From the NCBI GenBank assembly GCA_914767715.1, contig OU612065.1:13702001-13766000 (forward strand): 64,000 bases of DNA, in the 5' to 3' direction. The position numbers were made by a program, and so were the translations under genes. This document shows, in pieces, positions 36,881 through 49,700 of the stretch (its first letter is position 1; the number at the start of each line of letters is the position of its first letter). The stretch is from Membranipora membranacea (lineage: Eukaryota; Bryozoa; Gymnolaemata; Cheilostomatida; Membraniporidae). The notes under the pieces are model-generated. The model saw nothing but the letters and a program-made list of their open reading frames with translations. It was not told the origin of the DNA and searched no databases.

Positions 36881-37560
36881 CGCCTACTATCACAACCCAG
36901 TTGGTTCCACCTCTTGCTTGTGTCCACAAAGAAAGTGTTCATGTGAGCTTTGGTTCTGTGGTGGGTGACTGCATATTGTTTGTTGTGGCGTCTGGAGGTG
37001 GTAGCGGCAGTGTGATGGTTTGACATACTCTTCTAGGTTGACATTGAGTTCATCAAAGTGCATCGCATGGAACTTACCAGGGCGCCTATTGAGTCTCCGG
37101 TCTGACAAGGGCTTCCAGTTGAGCCTCTGCAGAAGTGCGGTGGTTGATGCATGGCTGATTTTAGGGATGTTGAAAACAGTCCTTGAAGCACATCTCAGTT
37201 ATTTTTTCAAGTATGTCTGATAGTGTCTTCGGTAAGGGGTCCCAGTTGCAGCTAGCATATTCCAGCACTGGTCAAATGAGTTGCTTATGTGCTCTGGCTC
37301 GGAGAGAGGTTGACTTGGGAGGGATGGTGCGTTTGATAAATACTAGAGTACTTGATGCTCTGGCAGCAGTGAAGTCAATGTGAGTATTCCAGACCCGGTC
37401 TGATTGAATCTTCACACCCAGATATTTAAGGAGCTCTGTGTTGGATCTGCTCATTGTGGATGGTATAATTTCTCTGTTCTGCCGACTTTCTTTTTCGACT
37501 GACACTCCTATTATCTCCCTATTTCAAATGATTCGTACCTCGATCAACTACACTAATCAG
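36880..37560 (-). pseudogene. Degraded LINE, 3' end of reverse-transcriptase ORF
   Basis: On the - strand 37505-37272 reads LLKYLGVKIQSDRVWNTHID and then TIPPKSTSLRARAHKQLI. After an in-frame stop it continues PVLEYASCNWDPLP. This is the thumb and post-RT region typical of CR1/L2/jockey-like LINEs (YLGV.I....W..HI and RP.LEYAS..WDP). Further on, LSDRRLNRRPGKFHAMHF (near 37105) continues the same C-terminal region. The polymerase core is missing and stop codons interrupt the frame, so it is a dead 5'-truncated copy. Confidence 0.7.
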
Positions 37561-38446
37561 TGATCTTACGGGATCTGTGGTGATTTTGAGATATCGGTTA
37601 TAGAATGCTAAAATGAATAGAAACTTAATGAAAACTTAAGCAATTGGAGAAAGAGTGGGAGAGTTTCATCTGTCCCTTAATGTGCAAACACAATTGTTTC
37701 ACTAGGAAAAACGATCCATCTTACTTTCTATGGTATACATTATATTATGGAAAATCTAAATATTGAATGTAAATTATTTATTGCCCCTCCAGTCTCATTG
37801 TTTCTCTCATCACGCCCATCCTGCCCCTAGTGGACAGTGGTCAGGACAAACTGTGAGATCAGTAGTGATCAGATGAACATGGGAATTACCTATTGGTTAT
37901 TGCTATCTCCAATTAAGAAAAGACACTCGGGAGATTTCACAGCAATTTCCATTTCATTAAAAGTATAAACAAGGCAATCATAGTTGGTATATATATATTC
38001 ATTTTAATTGCTAATATTGTCTTTTATAGTTCACATCAATATTATATATATCAGTTGGGAGGAGATGTGGTCACAATCTATAGAGAAACTTCAGGGAACG
38101 TTCTAAGGTTTGTTTTAGCTAGGAGTAACAGGTTCTAGTGCACTGCTGAACTGATCATGCGCGTATCAGGTGCCTCACTCATCTGGTAAATTGCAGGGTG
38201 ACACAACCCAATGGTAGATATGTATTACATCGATAGTTGCCTTCTTAACGTTTTTGTTGTTGTTATCAACCACATGGTCTTTTTTGTTTCTTGCATTGAT
38301 CAGTGTTAAATAAAGTGGATATTATTATATTGTATTCCAAATACTTACTTACTTGGCACAATCAACAATACCCGTAGTTAGTTCACTGAGAAGATTCTGA
38401 TAGCGACCTTTGACTTATGTTAATGCGGATTGTTTTGTATTTTAAG
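37561..38446. other. Upstream region of the ankyrin-repeat gene
   Basis: No gene or clear repeat is seen. It should hold the promoter and perhaps a 5' UTR exon, because tattttaag directly before the ankyrin ATG could be a splice acceptor. Confidence 0.4.
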
Positions 38447-41400
38447 ATGGGAGGTAACAACATGTCAGCTCTATTTGTGCCTATCAGCACTGGTGACACT
38501 GAGCTTTTGAAACAAGTACTTAAGAGATATGGTCAGGTTACACCACTGTTGCTACAGAAACAGTTTATTGCTAATGCCGATGGGTGTATGGAACCTGACC
38601 CAGTTTATACTACACCTCTCAAGTTCTGTATCTCTCGTAACGAACCTGAGTGTCTGCGTATATTAATCGAGGCGGGAGGAGACCCTAATGAAGGAGGTTA
38701 GTGGAGGCTTACTTTCTGTTTTTTTCATTGGAGTGTAGTTTTGTCATAACAGAAACAAGAAGGAATGAATGGGATGTGGGACGAAATTGTACAGTACTTA
38801 CACAATGAAATCGTCACTCTAATATTTGAGTTTGCCACACTCATAATTTTTCGAGGTGGTCAACTTGCAAGAAAAGTGCTGCCTTTTTAATCCAAGCTAA
38901 ATGTGAAAAAAATGGTTCTCTTCAGGTTGTCAACTTGAAGTATAGATTTAGAAAACAGTCTGTAAATTACCCGTGAATAAGGCAACTGTTGTGGATTTTC
39001 CAGATTGACATTTTGACTCAACCAAGGATGACTCCTTGGCAAAACTTATTTTTAATACCCTTTGTAATTTTAGAGAATGTTTATTTATGATCAGCGATAA
39101 AATCTGTCTGTCTCTGATTCTGCTGTCAACATAATTAAAAAAAGTCTGGTTTGATAAAACTGTAATTGTTACACAAAACAATGAGTTCAGAGTTGAGTGG
39201 TGGTATTAGAAATGTATGGGAAAAAAACATTCATCATGTAAACGCACATTTAAATTTACAAATTCAAATTCTTCTGAAAACAGGGTTGGTGATATCAAAT
39301 AAATGTAGGCCTACTAGAATGAAGTATATACTGAATGAAGACAGAGAAGGTGACATGATTATGTCTGATGTGAATATTTTATAAGCCAAAAGAGAGTACC
39401 ATCATCGATATACAGTTACTGTTTATTTTGAGATAATTGTGCATCCTTTTCCTTCCTTTTCTTGTTTGCCATATAAAGTGCTGCACCGACAGTACCCACA
39501 ACTCCTAAAGCCAAAGCAAAGTAACCTACGGTTTTCCAGTTGCTAGCTATCCACTTTGCAATGGCCACACGATTGGGCCAAGCCAAGGTAGCAACAGAAG
39601 CTGCAACATTGATCATGAAAGTAAGATTCGCTGGCAGATGGTTACAAATAATCTCATATATCTGCTTGTACACTCTCTCGTTCTTGTGAAAGGAGGACGT
39701 AACTTCTTTGTGTATCTGTTCTGCATGCTTCAACAGTTCCTTCCATGTTGCCTGAGCATTATCTTTCTTAAACAATGTGATAGATTCTGTGCACATCACA
39801 CCAATAAGAGCCAAAATGTTGACAGTGTCCTCTAAAACAACTTTGAGCTGATCCTTTTCAATGATGGTCTCAACCATGATAGCAATTTCCTTCATCATTC
39901 CGACGTAATTATCAAATTTGGTGGCCATATTCCTTAGATTTTCACCGCCTACAATTACTCCGCCCAGTATTTCTTGTACTCCTACTAGCAATTCTTCGTT
40001 ATCAATCGCCAGTTTCACAGCCTGCTGAATTGGATCGACCCAAGATACAGCTGTTGTTTTGAGATGATTGAGGACCTGCCTCTCATCTGGAGGTATATTA
40101 TCTCCAGTATCTGCTCCAGCCCAATGTCTCTCATACGGGAGAGAAAGATGCCTCGCAACCTGAAACATGAAAGTTGCATATAGCGGTGTTCCAGAAAGAT
40201 TACAAAATTGAGTGAAAAAGGGGGCAACAGCTTTGTTTTTGAGGAGACCATGAATTCTAGTAATAATGCCGTAGGATCTTCAGAATCCTTAGTAATAAAG
40301 CAGTACCCAACAGTATGAAAAACTATTGGAAATGCAGTAATTAGAGGGGAAGCAAATTTCTCCGATAGTGCAAATGGTCAAATGTCTCATGGTAAATGTT
40401 ATGTTATGTAATGTAATTTACTATATATCGAGTGGTGTTTGTACCAAACTAAAAGATGGAAACACTATCGATCTGTAATGTAAAAAGGTTTCAGTCAATT
40501 TTATGCTTCGTTGACCCTTTACATTGGGAAAGTTGTAATTCCTTTAAATCACCCAAGTATTTGGAATCTAACTATAGCCAACTAAGCTGCTATTGCCCAT
40601 GGCTACTCCAGATTTTGGGTTTGGCAGAAAATCAAAAATGCGATTCACAGGAGGCCTACAGAGCTCAAGGTAGAATTTCTTTATGGATCAAGATTCTGCA
40701 AAACAATAAAATCAGGTCAAACATCCCAACAGCCAGATATGTCAGCAAAATAGTACTTCAAATGGCTTACCATATGTTCGCTGCCTCTGTCTGCCACCAT
40801 GGTTGCCATTTCAATGTTGTTTCAAAGTGGGTGAGAGAAATCCTTGCTGACCTGTCCTTATTAGAAGGTGCTTTAAATTGTAATGACATGAACACAAAAT
40901 ATCTGTTATTATTTGCATTAGTCATGAAATGAAACTGCATAGGTGATCGATTACATAGCATTGATCAAATGAAACTGGAAATTTTATGGAAAGCTAAGAG
41001 ATAATTGTTTATGTACACTGCCAGCTCAGCTGTATGATGTATAATATAATTATACCAGGGGATTTCCATGGCTTTACAACAGTCAGCCAGATTACTTTTC
41101 TAAATGCCTGGGCTTGCAAATATTCCAGCCTGGATTTCCCTGTAAATGAAACCAACTTCAAATTACGGATCTGAAAGATTTGTCAGTGAAACTAATGTAC
41201 TCGCAAGGCAACAATTCTACTGATTCATAATTCAATGTGGAAAATCCATATGGGAAAATCTGATCAAAGCTAAAATATGTTTTTTTCCTGGCAAATAGGT
41301 AGGAAAATCTTCATAACCAAATTTTATGAAAAAACTCGCTTATCGATATGTCAAGAAGACAGTTGTTAGCGCAAGCGGTTGTACTTTTGAGAAGTGCATC

Positions 41401-42695
41401 CAAATATTTGCTCGCTACAGCTGAGGATTTGTTGTGTTTTAGACAAGGTGGCCAGTTACATTTTCATTCAAGCAGCGATTACCTGTATAAAGTTCAAAAT
41501 ATCTGCAAATATTTTTATTCAAATAATTTGATGGTATTCTTTTATATCATTTTATTAAGCCAATGAGTAAGGTGTTTCCTAGGTTGAGCAATTGTAACAT
41601 AATTATGAAGTTGTGTGCCCTCCGATCGCAAAGAAATATTGGATAGTTTATATTATACGCATGGATTGTGGGTAAATTTATTAAAATATTCTCAATTCAT
41701 ACAATGTTCTCCGAAGGAAAAAAACTTGTTCTTATTGTGTAGATTATCACTTTTTGAATCTACCCCCATGATTGTCCTAACCCAGCTGATACGATATTAT
41801 GCTGAATGTCTAAAACTAGATATTTATCTCAGTGAACAGTGCAAATGACAATATTTTGATCAGTCAAGCTCTGTTCACATACATTTTAACACTACATACT
41901 AGTTTTAAAACTGTTTACAAACTGCTCTAGCTCCTTCAAAGCATCTTAATTAGAGCGCAAAACACTGTCTCCCCCTAGGCTTCCAATGTTGAGAGAGTGA
42001 ATCAACAATTACAACCTATAGATTTTTATTGTTTGATTATTCACTTCTGTTGAACAGGTGCTGGAGGGGTTACTCTACTACAGAAGGCATGTAAGAGGAT
42101 GTCAGTAGCATGTGTTGAGGTACTGCTTCAGTATGGCGCTCGAATATATGACTGTGATGAGTGGGGTGTTTACCCTATACATGTCTGTGCTGGAGCATAC
42201 GGCGATTTTGATGACTCACTGAAGATACTGGACATTCTTCTAGAAGCAGGAAATCCTGAAGATATACACATGAAAGACGCAGAGTCTCAAAAACTTCCTC
42301 TGCATTATGCAGCTCAGTATGGCAACAAAAAGATGTGTCAGAAACTTCTTGAGATGGGTGTGGATATCAATGCAAAAGACAGACATGGTCACACTGCTTA
42401 TGTGTCATGTGAGCGTCAAAAGAAAGTCAGGGTATTTTTAGAGCAGCAAGGTTGTGAATTGCCCAAACCCCCTGAGAAAAAACCTCTACCCCCACTTTTC
42501 CCTTTAGTCAAAAACATTAACCAGTCAGCAAACCAAACCGAGCCTGAGCCATTAAGCTCGGAAACGGTGTCTTCACTTGAAGAAGGAGAATCTAGTATGG
42601 TGGTTATGGATACAGAGGCCAATGTAAGTTCCGTCAAACAGGTCAAAGGTGACACCGAGATCGAGCCCATGTTGAGCCAGGATAACGAGCCGTAA
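38447..42695 (+). CDS. Ankyrin-repeat protein (295 aa)
   Basis: Two exons, 38447-38696 and 42058-42695 (TAA), join in phase 1. The first gives MGGNNMSALFVPISTGDTEL and TTPLKFCISRNEPECLRILI. The second gives TLLQKACKRMSVACVEVLLQ, WGVYPIHVCAGAYGDF, LPLHYAAQYGNKKMCQKLLE and GVDINAKDRHGHTAYVSC. Together these are about five ankyrin repeats recognisable by TPL/LPLHYAA...LL and G.D.NAKD.HG. A Pro/Glu/Ser-rich, disordered tail (about 90 aa) follows. Ankyrin repeats bind protein partners; the partner is unknown. I cannot assign an orthologue. The 3.3-kb intron contains an opposite-strand gene. The final exon and 3' UTR are triplicated downstream. A GTAAGT donor at a codon boundary in the last exon (42623) allows an alternative C-terminus. 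Confidence 0.8.
39416..40889 (-). CDS. Nested helical protein with C-terminal membrane anchor
   Basis: The main exon, 40159-39416 (TAA), codes for about 248 aa without interruption. Two upstream exons, 40889-40771 and 40655-40607, join it in frame for a 303-aa model; the first has a strong donor, the second a weaker one. Alternatively translation starts at an ATG three codons inside (40168). The protein is mostly amphipathic helix (VGVQEILGGVIVGGENLRN, VVLEDTVNILALIGVMCTES). It ends in a single hydrophobic helix with a glycine-zipper pattern (FALALGVVGTVGAALYM), followed by a short Lys/Arg-rich cytosolic-type tail (ANKKRKEKDAQ). No enzyme motif is seen. The tail-anchor arrangement and helical body resemble membrane-active bundles (MLKL/HeLo-like or Bcl-2-like) in outline only. 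It lies antisense in the ankyrin-gene intron. Confidence 0.6.
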
Positions 42696-43443
42696 ATGAA
42701 AAATAACCCTTGTGAATTTGACTTTCAAATATATGGTTAACTTTTTTAACACCTGAACAATTTCCTGTTTTTCTTTTGTCAGTCATCTAGAGTTATTTAT
42801 CTGTACTTTTGCATCTCTCTATTGAAAATCTTATTTCGATTCATCGTATCTAACGTTCCCCACTTTCGCCATTCAACATGGTATTATTTTTCGCAATGTA
42901 AGTTCCGTCAAACAGGTCAAAGGTGACGCTGAGATCGAGCCCATGTTGAGCCAGGATAACGAGCCGTAAATGAAAAAGAACCCTTGTGAATTTGACTTTC
43001 AAATATATGGTTAACTTTTGTAACACCTGAACAATTTCCTGTTTTTCTTTTGTCAGTCATCTAGAGTTATTATTATCTGTACTTTTGCATCTCTCTATTG
43101 AAAATCCTATTTTGATTCATCGTATCTAACGTTCCCCACTTTCGTCATTCAACATGGTATTATTTTTCGCAATGTAAGTTCCGTCAAGCAGGTCAAAGGT
43201 GACGCTGAGATCGAGCCCATGTTGAGCCAGGATAACGAGCCGTAAATGAAAAAGAACCCTTGTGAATTTGACTTTCAAATATATGGTTAACTTTTGTAAC
43301 ACCTGAACAATTTCCTGTTTTTCTTTTGTCAGTCACCTAGAGTTATTATTATCTGTACTTTTGCATCTCTCTATTGAAAATCCTATTTTGATTCATCGTA
43401 TCTAACGTTCTCCACTTTCGCCATTCAACATGGTATTATTTTT
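42620..43443 (+). repeat. Tandem triplication of the ankyrin gene's 3' end (about 275-bp units)
   Basis: Three head-to-tail copies start at 42620, 42894 and 43170 with the word caatgtaagttccgtcaa. Each contains the last coding codons (EPMLSQDNEP and stop), the 3' UTR, and a strong acceptor-like tract (tttttcttttgtcag). Copies 2 and 3 are nearly identical and differ from copy 1 by a few substitutions and a 2-nt gain (attattattatctg). Only copy 1 is used by the annotated CDS. The third copy breaks off after ttatttttcg at about 43443. Confidence 0.95.
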
Positions 43444-45616
43444 CGTAATATAGCATTATTTTTGTAATACTTTACAGTTTTGAATGTAATATGGGATGCT
43501 CCTTTTAGGGAACTTCTGGAAATCTAATAACTATTTGAAACCTCAGGACATCCAAAATCTTTATTTTTTCAAATAACACACCCAAGAGGAACTACCCATA
43601 GTTTTGCAATTTTGTGATTATCATGCTGTCATATAAGCAAAGGAAGTCATTTTGTCTAAAGGATGAAGCCAATTATTTTTAACTATTGGAGTTTGCTTAC
43701 GAAATAAATTTGAAATAATATGCTTTCGTATTATTTGCAACTGCACTGGCCGACTGAATTGTCGATTATTATTGCTGCATTAGCCTGGAACACTGAAGAT
43801 GAACCGTAAAAAATGCAGTTTACTGGAAGATTGTAGCGAATAAATCTGTTGATGGAAGACCCTCACAAGGCCATTTATTGGATGTCACATGAACTTAGTT
43901 GCTGTTATTTTCCTAGCCTGCTTGCTCGCTAGCATATATCCTGGCCATAATATCATATAACACTGCTTCTCTCTAACTCTGATTATGAGCTAATACATGA
44001 CCAAACAGAATTGAGCTTGCTGTTGCTACCTGTTCCCCATTCCCACCCATCCCGCCATGTCCCTTCTAGCCAGTGTGTTGGCTCTGATTGGCTGGTTGCT
44101 CTCACCCAACAGCCACTCAAATCAGACCCAACACTCTATGTCCCAACCTGCTCTCTATTTCAGACCCAGTCCATGTTCAGATATTACAATAGAATAAACT
44201 GGGAGTTGTGTAACCATTGATTTTGTGAGTTGATCTTTTGAGGCAGAGGTATTAAACTTAGAAACTAGCCCGTGGAAAAATATAACTTTACAGCAGGGTT
44301 TTATAATGCCCGCCTCAGTTTTAGTCGCCCTTGAGATGGTGGAACCAGTTATATGAAATCTCAAATGGGTTTTTTATTTCGTGGAAAAATGAATCCACCA
44401 GTATTATAATTATGACCACAGGTCTTAGCTTGGGTGGGGACACCTCAACCAATGGGGAATTCAACCACCGGTCATGCACTAACTGCCAAAAGCCTCTGAC
44501 TGGGCTGACACAAATTGTAGAGAGAATGCATGCATAAGTTTTTGCACAAGTCAGTCTTGACTAGTCTGGTTTATTATTATACACACACAGTCTTGAAGCA
44601 GTACTGCAAGGTCCCAGTGCATCAATGAACTCCCATTCAATCATCGATTGCATTGCTTCATATACACATTTATATATATATATATATATTAAATTAAACA
44701 ATTGGTTCCAGGATTACTGTACACCAGGATGGTGCTGGGCCTGGGGGTTGCAACAAACAATCTTAAAACTCCCCCAGTAGGCTTAGCTCAGTCTGCGCGT
44801 GTGCGAACTGTTGAGGCATACGTTCGTCTCTGCAGCATAGGGCTTGAACTTATTCACCTAGTCTGAGTACCAAACTTGGGAAAACAATGGAAACCCATAA
44901 TTTAGAAATATTTGGGTCTAAGCGGAACACTGGTTTTGATATCTCATAACCTTGAACCCTGGGAGTTGCCTTACTTGATGGAAGGCAGCGCCACCAATGC
45001 TGTGCTGCAGAGATAGACTATGTCACAAGGCTATCCTGCAGGCAGAGTGGGCTTAGCTTAGGACATGCACCCTGTCCTGTGGCACCAATCATTACCCAGT
45101 GATTAACACGCGCGCATAGCGATCAAGCCATCGCGCCCTTAAGAATGAGCTGATGGTGCTGACTAGGAATCAAGGATTAGATAACCCGCTATTCACTACT
45201 CGAAGTCATGCACTCGCATCTCACAAGCTCATACCATTATTGCTATAATGCTCTGAGTGAATAGCGATCCTAAGTTATAATATAGCTACCAGTATAAACC
45301 GCCATACCAGCTAGGCCATGAGACTAATCCTCTCCTTTCAAGGCGGGACATTAAAATCATATACCTGGGTACGAAAGGTCAAATGGACCTCAAATTGAAT
45401 TTTCATATTGAATACAGAACAACAAAAGCGTCAGCTACTTGGGCTTTATCTAGATAATTATCTTGCCAAACACCACAGCTTTACGTGAAAAGGCTTACAT
45501 ACAAATTTTCCATACCGCCGTAAGTGATATGATGCAAATTTAAAGGAAATAATTATACCAATACTAACGAGCCACCGAAACCAAGGAGTAACAATGTAAC
45601 TCCTTGCAGAAACAAG
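43444..45616. other. Intergenic region, no supported gene
   Basis: AT-rich sequence with a (TA)n run near 44670-44690. The stretch 44700-45280 is more GC-rich, with fragments such as cacgcgcgcatagcg, and may be old repeat. No exon or RNA gene could be supported on either strand. Confidence 0.4.
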
Positions 45617-45624
45617 GCTGTTAC

Positions 45625-46506
45625 TAGGGGTGGAACGGATCAGGGTTGGGCACCCTCGGATCGGATATCGGATCAGTCTATAAATTCAACCTCGGATCGG
45701 ATCCGGACCCGGATAACGCGTAAAATCTTCAAATTTACCAGTCACAGCAGCTCGTCTGCACCATAATATACAATTAAGGTCATTGAATACATGGATAAAC
45801 ACTGTCAACAATCTCTACCCTAATTTAAATGTACACATATCAGCTTGGATATAATTCTTTACAGGAGCAACTTATCACTCAAACAGCACAAGTATCACAC
45901 AAACAGATTATTTGAAAAGATCACTTAATGAGTGCTAAGATCTCTTGACAACAAGAATTTGTGCATAGGCACTCAATTTGCCAGGATCACTCAAACCCCG
46001 ATGTTAAAACAAACTCCCTGCTCCTATGTCCCAAACTCTCTGTTGGATAGGAATTGTCCTCCTACTTTGAAAAAGCAGAGGAGGATAATTACTTTGTTCA
46101 TCAAACTAGACATTTTTATTACAAGGAACATCATTGGACAAAATTATGTCTTATGTCACAACGATCTGAGTAAAGATGCTTCTATCAATTTCAGCAGAAA
46201 AAACAATCCATCAAATTTAATCAGCAACAATATAGATAGCTATGAAAATGAGATAGGTATTGAATGCATACTGATCACCACTGAGTGCTTTCAGCCAAAC
46301 TCAATTATCTTATCTGAACTACAAATTAATGACTATCATACTTCCTTCCTTGTCATTTTCAGTGAGATAAATGATGCTCAGTAAGTGTTGATTAAAAACG
46401 TATCATCTCGGATCAGACATAACACATATCCGACCCGGTTTGTGGTTGGATCCGAGGTCAATTATCCGAAATTCAACTCCAACCTCAAGAGGTTGTTCCA
46501 CCCCTA
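45625..46506. mobile_element. Non-autonomous hAT-type element
   Basis: The ends are TAGGGGTGGAAC and its inverted complement GTTCCACCCCTA. An identical 8-bp direct repeat, gctgttac, abuts both sides (45617-45624 and 46507-46514), the hAT signature. Subterminal regions are rich in cggatcgg-type words on both sides. The 882-bp body has a 150-codon frame (45932-46384) without recognisable transposase motifs, so the element depends on a transposase made elsewhere. Confidence 0.88.
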
Positions 46507-46760
46507 GCTGTTACATGACAGTGAAGACCAACTCTGCGTAGTTTAGTTGGATGAAAATTTTACAGTTTTATTAATCTGCGCAAGGGTAAGACTTCAGGTC
46601 TATAAAAAATGCAAATTGTCCAACAAATCATGAATTGACTGGCGTCCGCATTTTATTGTTTCATCATTTCACCACATGTCATTCATACAGTATACAGTAT
46701 ACATGCTGTATAATTCCATCCTTCTTCCTGAGGTTCTTTTGATTTAGTGAAGAGGTTAAG

Positions 46761-49700
46761 ATGGATCGAAAAGCGTTCCTGAGCCAGAATGCCGGTGGTG
46801 AATCGACATCTGCAGCATTCAGACTTCTAGATAGCCCAGATATACAAGCTGTACAGGACTTTGTGGAGAACCTAAAAAACTTTGGTAATATTCATCTATT
46901 ATCTCTCCTACCTGTTCAAAATGTATGAGCAATGGAGCACTTTCTTGTTTGTGGTACCGTCCACCTCTATTTTACATACCAAATGAGTTAAGAAGTTATT
47001 TTTAGTTACGATCTTTAATTCATGCGCAAATGAAATTTATCTGAACAGAGATAGTATAACATTATCTACAATTAAATAAAATTTCAGAGTTTGCATTTTA
47101 ATTTTGAAGCATGTTGATTTAATTTCAAGCTAATGATCATTACTTTTCATTTCAGAGAAAGAGCCATGGGTTGTGGAGAATCTTATAACTTACTATTTGA
47201 GCTCTCAATCGTCTAAAGCTGCCGACCTGATAGTGAAATGTCGAAGTGAGCATGACCGTGTAAGTTAAATATATCATCTACTGAGTTGCAATGTATATAA
47301 TCATGTGATAATTCATACAATAATGTGCCCATACATAGTCAAGGATTGAGATGGGGCTGAAAAAATGGCATATATATACAGCCTAAATCTATTGGAATGA
47401 ATGAAGTTTTTTTGGCATGTGTGTATAAAATAGACTACCCTAACTCACTCAAGTGCCATTCACAAAATATTGCACCGCTTTTATATATCATATCTGGTGA
47501 CTCAAACTTATATGGTGGATAAGTTCAGTGATTTATATCAATTTCTTGTGTCACAAGTCATAAGAAGAAAAACCAAATTTGTAAAATCTCAGACTTTGCC
47601 TGTGTGGATTGACAACGAGGTACAACGAGCCATGAAAGAAAGAGACACAGAAAATATGGGATCTGTACTGAGTGAAAAGAAATCATGTCACAAATTTAAT
47701 CAGGTGTAAGACTAAAATTGTACATTGAGCATTTGATAGATATATCTAAAGATGGCAACACTAAGCCAATATGGGATGCTCTTAATTTAAAGAAATATGT
47801 CCAAAAAACTCAGGACATAGACATCCCTTCACATTCATTCAACGCCTATTTTGCTACGGCGGCTAGAAAATTGAATCCGCAGTCTCAGTTTTCAATACCT
47901 GATCAAACAGCCAAACGCTTAAGTTCAATACCCGGTATCACTCCAATAGATTGCCTCAAATACTTAAATAGTATTTCTAACAATAAGGCCACAGGAGTTG
48001 ATGGAATTTCTGTAAGGATACTGAAAATCACTTTTCCATGCATTAAAAATATACTCACTGACATGCTCAACAGGATTTTAATTGAGGGTAAATTCCCATT
48101 CAAATGGAAACTAGCATGTGTGACTCCTATTTTAAGGGGGGGGGGGGGGTGATACCAAGGACATGGCCAATTACAGACCAATTTCTGTACTTCTGTTTTT
48201 ATCAAAATTATTAGAAAAGCATATAAATTCACACATATACTGCTACCTTGATAAAAACAATTTATTTCACCCTCTGCAATCCGGATTTAGGCCTGGATTT
48301 TCATGTTCAGATGCAATTCACAAAATCATTTAAGAATGTATGAACTCCAAAGCACAAGGCTACTTCATATCACTTATCTTTTTGGATTTTAAAAAGGCAT
48401 TTGATTGTGTCAGTCATCAGATACTTTTGAAAAAAATCCGCAGTTTCGGCATAAGAGGCTCAGCTTATAATATCTTTATGTCTTTCCTGTCACAGCGCGA
48501 GCAATTTTTGAAGGTCCGTGAAAGTTTCTCTGAAACTTTACCAATTAGTGTTGGAGTTCCCCAAGGATCCATTTTAGCCCCTACACTGTTTTTGATATTC
48601 ATAAATGATCTCCTAAAATTACCAACCTCATTTGCCTATGCAGATGACACAACATTTCTTGCCAAAGACCTGAATATCTATTCTTTAGAAAGACAGTGCA
48701 ATAACGATTTGGCTTGCATCAAATCTTGGTGCATGTTAAATAGAATGACCATCAATATGAAAAAATCACATTTCCTGCTATGCAATTCTTCAAACACACA
48801 AACTTTTAATCTTTTCTTTGGGGGTACTGTACTTGCCAGGGAATCAAAGACTAAACTTTTAGGATTTTATTTATGCGATACTCTTGGGTGGACTGACCAT
48901 ATTCAGCACATTTGCAGAACTGTGAGGTCCAGCCTGGCATTGCTCCAGAAATGTCGATTCTGTATTGACCGAGGTGCCGCATTGCAGTTTTATCACCAGT
49001 TTATTTTTTGCCATCTCATATATGGTATACATATCTATTACAATATGTCTCCATCTTATCTAACAAATCCTATTTTCATCCTCCAGAAAAGAGCCTTCAG
49101 GCTTATAGCAAATACAAATGTTCCAATATACCTGAATCCAACTCGGAATTTATGTATAGAATTGAATTTTTCAACATTGTCAGATCTCGCCTTTTATTTT
49201 TCCTCTGTTTTTTGCTATAAAATACTTCATGGTCTAAGCCCAAGCTATATAATCAATGATTTTCCATGCACTGGACATCGCTTTGTTTTTGTGATACCCA
49301 CATCTTAAATCCACCCAAAAAATTTATTTTTGATTCATATGACTAATTATTTTTATCAACCTTCATCAACATCTTCGTTCATCAACAACTCTACGTACAT
49401 TTAAATTTGCATCTGTTTTCATTGAATTTTTTTTTTTTATCCCTTGATTTTATTTCGATTGTTTTTTTGTTTTGGTTCCTTTGCACACCAGGGAGAACAT
49501 CTTCGGATGATGGTTGTTGCAATAAAAGTGTATATATATACACCACTAGCCAGAGACACCCGGTGGCTCTTCTTTGCAACCTTCTCTTGATCCCCTAAAA
49601 TTCTACCTGTCTAGTGTCATTTTACACAAGGCACGATTATCTATCTTTTACATGCTCATAAATGTTATTTTATCTCAGTGATATGACATTGATGCATTTA

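Noticed and set aside
40456-40932. A 158-codon + strand ORF
   Set aside because: It is antisense to a better-supported pair of - strand exons with a strong GTAAGC donor, has no domain, and its composition looks non-coding.
44700-45280. A possible SINE or RNA gene in GC-richer sequence
   Set aside because: No matched A and B boxes, no direct repeats and no foldable RNA could be shown.
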